DNA of 64,000 bases. It comes from Collybiopsis luxurians FD-317 M1 (lineage: Eukaryota; Basidiomycota; Agaricomycetes; Agaricales; Omphalotaceae). Shown here piece after piece: positions 39,190-48,759 of this stretch. Numbering within the stretch: the stretch's first letter is position 1; each line of letters starts with the position of its first letter. Location: assembly GCA_000827265.1 (NCBI GenBank), contig KN834752.1, forward strand, positions 1,292,948 to 1,356,947. The letters are read 5' to 3'. The position numbers and the translations under genes are program-made. The notes beneath the pieces were generated by a model. That model had not been told where the DNA came from. It saw nothing but the letters and a program-made list of their open reading frames with translations, and did not search any database.

Positions 39190-39540
39190 AGCAGAGCACG
39201 CCGCACAGTAAGACGAAATATATTATTCACGACTTCAATCATCCGGTCGGCTTCGTCCAGGACAAGTAATATCGGCTGCTTCAGTTCTTTGACTAGTGCT
39301 TCGATCTAGAAATATATATATAGGAACAGATAATGAAACACCGGAGACACACGCACCTCCTGTGACATCCCAGAGACGACCGGGACAACACGTCTGCACC
39401 TTGGCTGAGAATAAATTTCTCCTTCTGAATAGACATGCCTTTCACTCTCGCAGCTATACCGACTCAAGCTGGACGTTTTTTTCACAGATGATTTGACTTC
39501 GACCTCTCCATTGCCTGTTCCATTCAACTTGGAGGCACCG
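39190..39540 (-). pseudogene. Fragment of a DEAD-box RNA helicase
   Basis: The minus strand reads PGRLWDVTG (motif Ib region, normally TPGRLWD) near 39370. After a small intron-like gap comes LVKELKQPILLVLDEADRM (motif II, DEAD) near 39240-39290, and then a shortened IFRLT segment. The spacing and neighbouring residues resemble the Mak5/DDX24-type helicases. No other helicase motif is visible on either side, the region after motif II has lost residues, and no start or stop frames a gene. It is therefore a relic. It lies between two island genes. Confidence 0.55.
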
Positions 39541-40430
39541 TTCTCGGCTCATCATTCATCTTTCCCATTGTGATTGCAGTCGCTCACTATTATATCTGTC
39601 TCGCACGCGTCCTTTTTCTTACGATGTTGGTTTCGGGTTGAAAATTAATGCCTGTAGTATCCACTAAGTTCATCCGTCATCAGAGTTACGCGATGTTTGG
39701 ATAAAGGATTCCGCGACGATAGGATAGGAAATTCGCCAAGAATTTGCTGGAGCCCTTGAAAACGTTCCACAACGCGTAGCGAACGGTAAATTTTACACCC
39801 TATGTAATGCGAGCAAAATGTCTTTGCGCTGGAGAGACAGGTAAAGAAGCACTTGGTATCGGCGTCTTGCGTAGATCTTTCATAAGTTCAACAAGTTGAG
39901 CAACTAGATTGTACAAATACCAATATGGCAACGGCTTTTTACGGTCGAGAACGATGACACGAACTTCGGGTACATTCACAGCACAAGCTACTTCGTCGAT
40001 GCCTTGTAAAGACTTTAGACGAGCTTGACTGACAAAAAAAAAAAAAGAGCGCACTGATTCTACTTTCATCTAGTCCTGAATGTTCCATCCACACCTGCGG
40101 TGTCCATCAGAAGACAAGAGACCGAAGAGGGTGAGCTACATAGCTATAGAGAATCAGAAACCGCGGTCAAGTGTTGACAGCTTGACCGTGCTTTCTGCAA
40201 GCTTTCTGTCCTGTCTGTTGTTCCGCAATTTTGGCTTTCGGCATTAATAATGGCATGGACGGCCTGGACTCTGTTGCCGTTCCTCGGGCCGACTGTTTTA
40301 CGCGATCCGTAGTAAAACCTTCATTGACTATACTATATAACAAGCGTTACTCTCCGAGTAAGTAAATGGAAAAAACTGCAGAAGATACTTATAGGGAATA
40401 TGGATATCATCAATACATGGTCCCCTAATC
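39541..40430. other. Intergenic region with one weak open frame
   Basis: A minus-strand frame at about 39800-40050 reads like protein (VPEVRVIVLDRKKPLPYWYL) and is preceded by a poly-T tract that could be an intron end. I cannot assign a family. It may be another degraded piece next to the helicase relic. The rest is empty. Confidence 0.3.
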
Positions 40431-41937
40431 CTAGTTAAATAGATTCCTTACACCGTCTGCTATAATAGAGAGATAGAACGGAGATTCAGATCCCGCCGAT
40501 TTACTATGTAAAGGTCGGACATCGACGTCGTGAGATAATCTGCCTCTACTTTCAAACGACGTATGTTCGCCATTCACCCTGATTTTGGGCGTTCCGTTGA
40601 AGTCTCCATAGATTAGACACGAACTGCATTCTGAATTTCTTCTCATCTCACTGTGAGCAACTCTCCATCACCCACGATGAGCGACTAAGAGACTTCGAAT
40701 TTCCATTACAAAATCTGGTAGACAGGCCCACTCACGAAGGAAAGTAAACGATTCAGTGGAATAGTGGAGAAGGTGACATTTGAAAAACCAAACTCGAACA
40801 ATTCATCTCGCTGCCCGCTTACAATTCTCACTATTAAATGGTCAGTTAAATACACTCATGAATGAAAAGTATAGCAACAACTCACAAGTGGCTCACCACT
40901 ATCAATTGGTATGTCTAATTCCTCTCCATCATCATCAAGGTCTAACCACGGTATTTCAGCATCGACAAGCCTATATATGATAGAAAAATCAATAAACGAG
41001 CAAATTTGCCAAGCTTAAGGAAATATGCACCAAGACGCATCGTCTTCCTCTTGGCCCCGCAAAACAGTTGAAACCCGGCCCCAGTTAACCCGCTTTATGG
41101 AGTACAATGGGAAGAAGACGTATTCTCCTTTATCACTTGTCCCTTTCTTCATAAGCCCTTGAGCGTTCTCGGCTTTCCAGTCTGTCTGTACACCCCCGCC
41201 CACTTGAACGCCAGGTGCAACAGGAACCGGAACATCGGTTTTGAGAGACAGGGTGAATTGGTGATCACCTAAGGGTTCTTAGTATGCTTATATGTGGAGA
41301 AGAAAGTGACCACTTACTGCCGCTTGCAAGGTAAAGGCAGAAGCTGGGACAACTGACAACGTCCGTACAAACTACGCGATCTTTCAGGATTGATTTGAAC
41401 TCGTCGTCGAGCAGGAGGCTGGTCGGGAATCCTTGCATGCTCTGAATGCGAGGGGACTTAAGGACTAGTATACCCCCTCGCTTCTTCTTGAATTCGAATT
41501 TACCTTCGAATTCAGCATCTACAATTGGCTGGCTATGAGGACAATCAATGGATCAGTGCAAGTTCACTTCTACATGATCATGGCTATCTCTCACACTTTG
41601 GCGTTAACGGAAGACGATAGACTGATCTCCTTCACCCCTTGGGATACGTACTTCTCGAACTGCGTCGAGACAGTTTGGCGCAAGGGATGAGAGCTCATCT
41701 TGACCACGGTGTCGGGGTTTGCGTATAGATTCCCTTCAATTTGGAACTCGCCTGTCGCTCTATCAATCTGACCAAAATCTCCGACCTAAAAACTGATCGT
41801 TACCGAAGGGTCTGAATGCCTGAAAAGAAGTGCACCTTGATTTCTTTGTTCGCATCGATGTTTGTCCATTTATTATTCGTCACTTGCAGAAGCAAATCAA
41901 TAAATTTTCGGGATTCCTGCTGGCTGAATGAAAACAT
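40431..41937 (-). CDS. Candidate gasdermin-like protein (374 aa), uncertain
   Basis: Seven exons (41836-41937, 41597-41785, 41318-41528, 41031-41268, 40897-40970, 40736-40830, 40431-40646) have GT-AG introns, consistent phases and 375 codons in total. I recognise no named family with certainty. The order of elements in the first ~250 residues resembles the gasdermin N-terminal domain: a short helix, an EIKVGDFGQI turn, a beta-rich middle (EGKFEFKKKRGGILVL), a helix (LLLDDEFKSIL), then VVCTDVVSC. After that come a strand pair around DVPVPVAPGVQVGGG and a final strand (EYVFFPLYSIKRV). A very acidic linker follows (LDLDDDGEELD), then a separate C-terminal ~90 residues. Gasdermins are pore-formers freed by protease cleavage, and the neighbours here are caspase-superfamily proteases. 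The gene model is strong; the family call is inference. An unrelated agaricomycete orphan family is the alternative. Confidence 0.6.
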
Positions 41938-43504
41938 GTGAGTGTACAAGTTCGTAGAGTTTAGGGGAGTGCTGGAGCTGAGACTCTCGAGGTCGATCGT
42001 TTAATAGTTGTTCGCCGGAGCAAGACCAGTTAGTTATTCGGGATGCTCTCGGTGTTTTGGAAAGTTTGATGTTCAAGGGGAAAGGGCGAACGTTATTCGG
42101 AAGGTAAAGTATTTACGGATTGCTGCCAGTAAGCTTTCTAAGAGTCAGAGACACGAATCGATCGTTCAAGCTTCAAGCAGCGTTGGGGACATTATGGAGC
42201 ACAATCAAATCTGATAATCGATATTAAGCTAATGAAAAGTGCGATTCTTACTGACCCAAGATGCTAACGATGATAGCCCGATAAGGATAGAAGGGGATAG
42301 TAAAACCGTCATCGAGCTTGCCTTGAGCTTTGTTTTATCAACTTCCTCACCATGTTACTTTCCGCCGGCCCTGGCGACTTTGCGAAGATCTTAGTTCGAG
42401 CCGGTAGCTGGATGGAGTATGATCGCGACGAGTTGTGCACTTCCATGATTCCGGCGTAGGTGAGAAACTCGGACGCCTTCCTCAAAGGGAGATGAGAAAA
42501 CAAAACTAAAGAGGAGATATACGCCTCCTCCGAGTCCAACAAACCCAATTATATCGATTTCTCCACTACGATACCTCGTTCAAATTTCAAAACACGTTTA
42601 CTATCCGGGTTATTCACCCCAAGATTGACTCCATAGCTAATCAGAAGCAATCTAGAACTCTATTTTTCTTACAGCTATACTCGTTGCGTATTACCGTGGC
42701 ATGCGCTGCAGCACGTTTCATAGGCATTTTGAACCTGATCATATCGATTTACTCTCCATAATGCCTTATGCAAAGCAGGATTAGTGGAGTTTACTCCATC
42801 ATTCGTTGGCGCATTTATGAAAGCTTAAGCGTGTTTGAGCTTTAGAATAGAGAACGTAGATTTTTCACTCGGACCACCCGACTCTGGAAGTGTTTTTGGG
42901 TTTATCGATAGTACAGCTAATCTACGGTTGTCCGATTAGGAGGCTGAACGCCAATTCGTCACTGGGATTTCCCTAATGGTATTTATGAGGCGATGTCCAT
43001 TCAGATATGAGAATTACGCGTACTTACTTTGATAGCAGGCGTTTATCAATTTCGACTCTCGGAGTAGCTGTTGTGAAAGGTTGAAGAGCTTCATTGCGAA
43101 AGGCTGAAGAACTTCCTTTCGTCGAAAACTTTGCCAGGCAAGTCATTATGTAATGCTCGCTGCACTAAGGCAGGAGCACAGCTGCACAGAAGCAGCATGC
43201 CTATATATACACGCTTCGATCATTATAATAGGCTTTTTCTATCTGATCAGTAGTGCTGCATCATGATAGCGTCCGGAGGGAAGTTCCGGAAAGTAATCGG
43301 TTGTTGTAAATTGACGAAACGGAAGATACATAATAACATCGATGTACTTTGTCTGGCATTTTCTTGATCTCCAATGTATCTCCACTGGATTGACGTCGAC
43401 GTCGTCAACACTACCGAACTACTCTGGTATCTCCAACAGTCAGTGTCACTCTTTTGCAGCTACTCGCCGCCTAAATACCTTTCTCAAGATGCCCCCCTCC
43501 ACAA
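41938..43504. other. Divergent intergenic region
   Basis: About 1.6 kb between the minus-strand gasdermin-like candidate and the plus-strand second caspase gene. A minus-strand open frame at 42309-42548 (ends SSRQAR) has no recognisable domain. Otherwise I see nothing. Confidence 0.35.
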
Positions 43505-46074
43505 ATGTACTATACCTCCTGCCATTACCCTTATGCCTTCGCTAATGTCGCTCCATGAGCCAGCGTTCTTGGTGCTACTGGAACCTATGCTTATGTGAAT
43601 ACTAAGCTTACCATTGCAGAGTAAGTCCTCTCTCTCTGTAGCTACTTGCGCTCGATTATCAAACCTAGTTCCGATGAGCAAACTGTTACTATTCGGCCTC
43701 CCCCACCTCTTCCTCAAGTGAATATCGCTCCAAGGTATCTAGCTTTTCCCAATATTGCCACCACGATCTTGCCAGTTGAAAAGTCCGTTTAGGCCACGAG
43801 GGCCATCTCTGTTCGCTCTCATCATTGGGATCAACAAATACAAGGATCCTCGTGTGCCAGATCTTCATGGTGCTGCCTCCGACGCAGATACGATACAGGA
43901 TTTTCTTATATCTGAAGTAAACGTACCCGCTGAGCGCATCATCAATCTTCGCAATGAGGATGCGACTCGAGAGGCCATAATTATTGCTCTAGAAAGCATT
44001 GCCGACAATGAATCCATCGATAAACAGGATCCGATTCTCATTTTCTACGCTGGTCATGGTGGAGAGGCAAAAGCGCCTCAAGGGTGGGCAACCAGCACCG
44101 GGGACAGCACAATCCAGATGCTCATTCCCCACGACTTTGTTCAAGAAGGGGCCCGGGATTTCAATGGCCAAGGCGTGTTTGACATGACATTATCTCGAAT
44201 TCTCGAGAACATTGCACTGAAAAAGTCAGACAATATCGTAAGTTGATTTTTGACATCTATAAGGGAGCCAAAATCATTCCTTCTCAGACTGTAATCTTTG
44301 ATTGTTGCCATTCCGGTTCAGGTACTCGGGACTCACGCGATGAAACTTTAGCCATCCGTGGAGTTGCGCTCCCGAAGACTTACAATATACCTCCGGAGGT
44401 CCTCAAGCTCGAATCAGCACCTCGTGCTTCGAAAGTAGCCAAAGGGTATGAAAAAAGTGGGCTACGCTCTCACGTCCTACTTGCGGCCTGTATGCGGGGC
44501 CAGACCGCCAAAGAGCGGCACGGGCGTGGTGCATTTACATCCCAACTTTTAGAATTGTTCAAAAAGGAAGGCGTAGACAAGTTGACTTACAAAGAGATCA
44601 TATCACGCCTACCGGATCTTCCACTGTAAGTACCGTTATGTTCTATTTTCTATTAAGTCCATGACTCGACTGGTGCTCTTTAGTCAGAATCCTCAGTGCG
44701 AAGGAGATAACCAGACTCGAGTGCTTTTCAACTCCAAGATTGCTGGCCCACGTCGTCTCTTGTTTAAAATCAAAGCTACAGCATCCGCTAAGAATCAGTA
44801 TATCTTAGAAGCTGGCGAAGCGCATGGTCTCACAAACAAGGCTCAGTTCACCATTTATCCAGATGAAAAGATGTCAACTCCTATTGGCACTGTCACAGCC
44901 TGGGAGACAACCGCTTTCCACACTCGATGTACTTCCGGAGTGGACAACTTCGAACTTCCAGCAACTGCATGTGCTGTTCAGACCCGCACTGGAGAAAATC
45001 AGGACTTACGTCTGTTTGTGGAGGCAAACGACGCCTTTCTTGGTCTCTTTGTGCAGCTCGGACAAGAGATGCAACGTGCTGATACTTTTAAACGGTCATT
45101 CTGTTTGGTTAATTCTCCCAACGATAAGCCCAACCTCGCTATCAGTGCACAAAATGGGTTTGTCCAGTTCCACGTCATGGAGCAGACATGTCGGGCGTAT
45201 GGTCTGACAATGATGCCTCATGAAGATATCCGAGTTGAAGAAACAGACTATCTGATTTCAGTCTTGCGCAGCGCGGCAGACTTCTACTGGAACCTTCAGC
45301 ACTCGAATAGCAAGAGTGTTCTCAGCTCGAAAGTTTCCGTTGAATGTCTCAAACTTGTGGAGTCTGGACAGCATGACGATGATTTCGAACCAATCCTTGT
45401 CCCGCAGAAAGCTGATGGTGAAGAAGTGAACCTGAATATTGAAGGTATAGTTGTAATCGACGTCGACGAGGATGTCAAATACGGATTCAAGATCAACAAC
45501 ACCTCCAATCTTCCTTTATATGCCGCTCTCTTCTACTTTGATGTCAGTGATGTCAGTGTCGGTGAGTCCTAAGGCTTCCAAGCACCATTCCTGTTCATAT
45601 CGGAACTTCTAATATACTCTAGTGCCCCTTTATCTGCCGGGAACGGCTAAAACAGGCATAGCCGACTTCTCGATCCCTGCGCATGGGTCCTTGACTATTG
45701 GGTACGGCGACAGCGGTACTGCTCCACATGAGTACTTCCTTAGGGACAACCAAAATGTTGATGTCGGTTTCCTGAAACTGTACCTCTCAACGCAGTATGT
45801 CGACTACTCCGGTATTGCTCAGGTGTCCCCTTTTGAACAGCATCGTGCCGGTAAGCCGGTAACAAAGCAGAGACTTCTCTGGGACACTATTACGATTCCT
45901 ATGGTCCAGCAGAAAGACGTAGGGTCTGACCGACGCTCTAAATTGAGTGCGAACGGAGGCATCGGCTCTAAGTTTAACGCTGACTTTGATGCTGGTGGAA
46001 GATATGAAGGCGGTTTTGGCACGAGCTTCGGCGCAAGCTTTGATGCCGGCTTCGATAGGAGGGCTCGAAGTTGA
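43505..46074 (+). CDS. Caspase-domain (C14) protein, second copy
   Basis: The caspase domain is intact. It has PSLFALIIGINKYKDP, the catalytic His in FYAGHGGEA (about 44052) and the catalytic Cys in IFDCCHSGSG (about 44310). Exon joins at 44238 and 44288 keep the frame from DNI into TVIFDCC. The following ~450 residues match the C-terminal region of the lectin-VWA-caspase protein (QYILEAGEAHGLT, DYLISVLRSAADFYWNL, then LTIGYGDSG and LSTQYVDYSGIAQVSPF). It ends with a Gly/Asp/Phe-rich tail and TGA at 46072-46074. The start is a problem: the best first exon (ATG 43505) has an in-frame TGA at 43556-43558 before a normal-looking continuation (TYAYVNTKLTIA) and a Pro-rich linker. There is no lectin or VWA part upstream. 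Confidence 0.8.
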
Positions 46075-46442
46075 GCCTAGCGGGAGCCCAATTGGTTTAC
46101 GAAGTTGAATGTCGCATTATAGTCACTTATAAAATGATCTTATCAGATTGTAAGATGTATCGTGTCGAGATTTTTGTATCCCGACTCAGATAGTAGGTCA
46201 GGACACGTTACACCAATGTCAGGCAGCCAGACTTCTTTGTACATTCTTAGTATGAATACTTCTTTTATTTTATAAAGTTATGCCTAGAATTGACGTGTGG
46301 CAGTAGGACAGTTACAGGTATAATGTAATTAGTAAACACTGAGCAAACACTCCAAATTCTCAGAATCATCTTCACCCATGTAGTGATTAATTCCTAGGTA
46401 CCCTATGCCATGAGAAATGTACATTGCTGCCTTTTTGAGTTG
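46075..46442. other. Convergent 3' region
   Basis: About 370 bases between the converging ends of the second caspase gene and the CHAT gene. No ORF of note. Confidence 0.5.
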
Positions 46443-48590
46443 TCATACTCCTATATGTACAAAGGTGCTCCAGCGCTCCAAGGGAATGCCATCATCGCGC
46501 ATTTTTTTAACAGCAAAGTGAAGAGCACGAGCAGGTTTTAAAGCTTCATAGTCAGCCGCATCCACACCATCCGGCAGCAAGTGCCCGTAAAACGCATCAC
46601 TTAATCCCGGCCCATCCTGGTCCTTCATTGCCCAAAGTGTACCGACTACAGATTGAAAACCAGAAATCTGAAATGCCGCCGCGAGACTGATAACCTCATC
46701 AGGTGGCAGGTCGCCAGAACTGCCTGCAATCTCGCCTGCGGCGCTGTCGCATGCAGCCAGGAAGGCGAGTTGCATACTACCAACATTTACGTTGTAGGCG
46801 AGCGTTTTAAGCGCTAGAGCAGATTGGTAGAGAGAGAGGTAGGAGTCAAACGGTCGAACAGCATCAAGGTAACCGTGGCAGGAAAAATGAACAATGTTGC
46901 ACTCATTCTGGAGTTGTTTAAGTACGACCTCACTGGTTGCCGCGGCAGCATCCAGTATTTGCGCTGAAGTAGAAAATCTTCTCTTAATACAATCAAGCTC
47001 ATCTTTGACCTGGCCGAGTTATCAGAAATTACTAGCATCCGTAGCATAGTAACAAACCTTTGGGAGAACATTGGATTGGCTGGCAGCCAGCAGACGTACA
47101 TGCCGTCTGGCACGATTGCTGTCTTCCTTCTTGTTAGCATATACTCTGATGAGTGAAAGCAGCGATGAGGTGTATGATGAAACATAGATATCAAGTAGGT
47201 TATCTCTGCCATTTTCATAAGGTCCTGCAGCATGAATAGGGAGCGAAGTCAAAAGGCCAGTCGGGCACCACCAAATCCGCGACTGCTCTTGAATCCCAAG
47301 TACACGTAGCTGTGAAACGACAGGCTCGCAAATGTACTTCCAGACTGATTTTATAACGCTGGAGAGTGGCGGGCCACTCTGCGGTTTTGACACCCTAATG
47401 CGTCGGGTTTGACCATCAATTTGCCCTATGGTGCTTACATACCCAGGCACCAAGTCATATAGATCGGATGAAAGGGCGACCAGGGAGGGCGCGAGTGCTG
47501 TTTTACTGGGGATGATAAGGGCATCGCTACGACTAGAGTCCACATATACAATAACAACAGGCCCTGCAGCTGCTGCGGTGCGGAGAGCAGCAAACTTCTT
47601 GGGCTGCAGGAAGCTATCAAAACCCTCGATGCTGCGAATTTCATGCAAAAGATTATTCCACTTAGCCAATGCCTCCTTCTTATATTCCTGGGAGCCATTG
47701 TCATTGGAGGAAAGGAGCTCCAATTCTACGCAGCATGTCCCAAAGCGATGAGCCAAGTCCTCAGAAACATCGACTAGTACTCCAAGTGGATATGTATTAT
47801 CGCGTATTCGCGCCCATATCTGGCTCCGACCTTGCTCTAGCAGCTCGACGGCGGCCTCCAAGTCACCCTCTTGCACCGCACACGACGCCGCCCGGGCCGG
47901 GAGGGCGCGCATCTCCTTGAGCAACAAAAACTCATGCTGGGCCATGGGTGTGAATCGCAAGGTGAGGCATCGCTCGGCAATGAGAAATGCGGAACGGTAC
48001 ATTTGGACGGCGTAGGGGAGAGGTTGGGCACGTGCCGCTTCAGCCAGCCGGACTGCATCTTGAAACCTGCTCTCGGCGCTAGCGTTGATATAGGACGACG
48101 TTTTGTGAGAGCCTGGAAGAGGCGTATCGGGGTCGACGTCTGGGTCCAGTGAACGTGTGACGCAGAAGTGGAACCAGGTAAGGTATGGATGATCGATTTG
48201 GATAGCGAGGTTTTCAGCGGCGACGCTACTCTCCATGGCGCAGATAAGATTATCAGTTCGGTAGGCGTCGTGATCGAAGGACAGCTTGCAATAGACTGAA
48301 AGTTTATGGAGGCTGGTGAAGCGTTCTAAACTTTCCTGTGGCGAAAGGGATAGAGCCTCACGGCAGTGAGCAATAGCTAATTCAAGATCATTTATATCCT
48401 TGCTATACTTGAAGTTTGCATATTGCAAATCGCCAAGATCTAACAAGACACTCAGGCGTTGCGGACTATGGTCATCCAAACTTTCAAGGAGTGACTGTTT
48501 CGTTCGAATCTGATCACTGAGCTTTGGGACAAGTTAACAACTCGACAAGTTACCGACGGAAAAAATACCAACCGAAAGAGACGGTTCCAT
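46443..48590 (-). CDS. TPR-CHAT protein (caspase-superfamily protease)
   Basis: CHAT domains (Caspase HetF Associated with TPRs) are cysteine proteases of the caspase/separase clan. The N-terminal ~200 residues are TPR-like helices (LDLGDLQYANFKYSKD, LELAIAHCREALSLSP, AARAASCAVQEGDLEAAVELL). The CHAT domain begins around RIWWCPTGLLTSLPIHAAG. Its catalytic His is in VHFSCHGY (about 46880-46895) and its Cys in FLAACDSAAG (about 46745-46765), followed by the typical DEVISLAAAFQISGFQSVVG and the WSTFVHIGV end at 46443. The start at 48590 (MEPSLS), joined by a ~52-nt intron to LSDQIRTKQ, is the best fit but not certain. The length is about 650 residues. The gene begins 170 bases after the end of the condensin gene on the same strand. 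Confidence 0.9.
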
Positions 48591-48759
48591 GGATGAAGGG
48601 AGCTTCGGGGAAATTCTGTCACTCGCCAGTAGCCTCAAGGCCTTGAGTCTCGTGATTGACGCGCTTAAAGTAAAGTAAAGCCGATACGTAGATGCTACAT
48701 AAGATAGATAATCGTAATAAATCATAAAACCCCATCCCGATAAATCCCTTCCGAGTCAA
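48591..48759. promoter_or_regulatory. CHAT gene promoter / condensin 3' flank
   Basis: Only 169 bases separate the condensin stop codon from the CHAT start. The CHAT promoter probably overlaps the condensin 3' end. The left limit of the sequence shared with the decayed condensin copy (near 48705) falls inside this gap. Confidence 0.4.
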
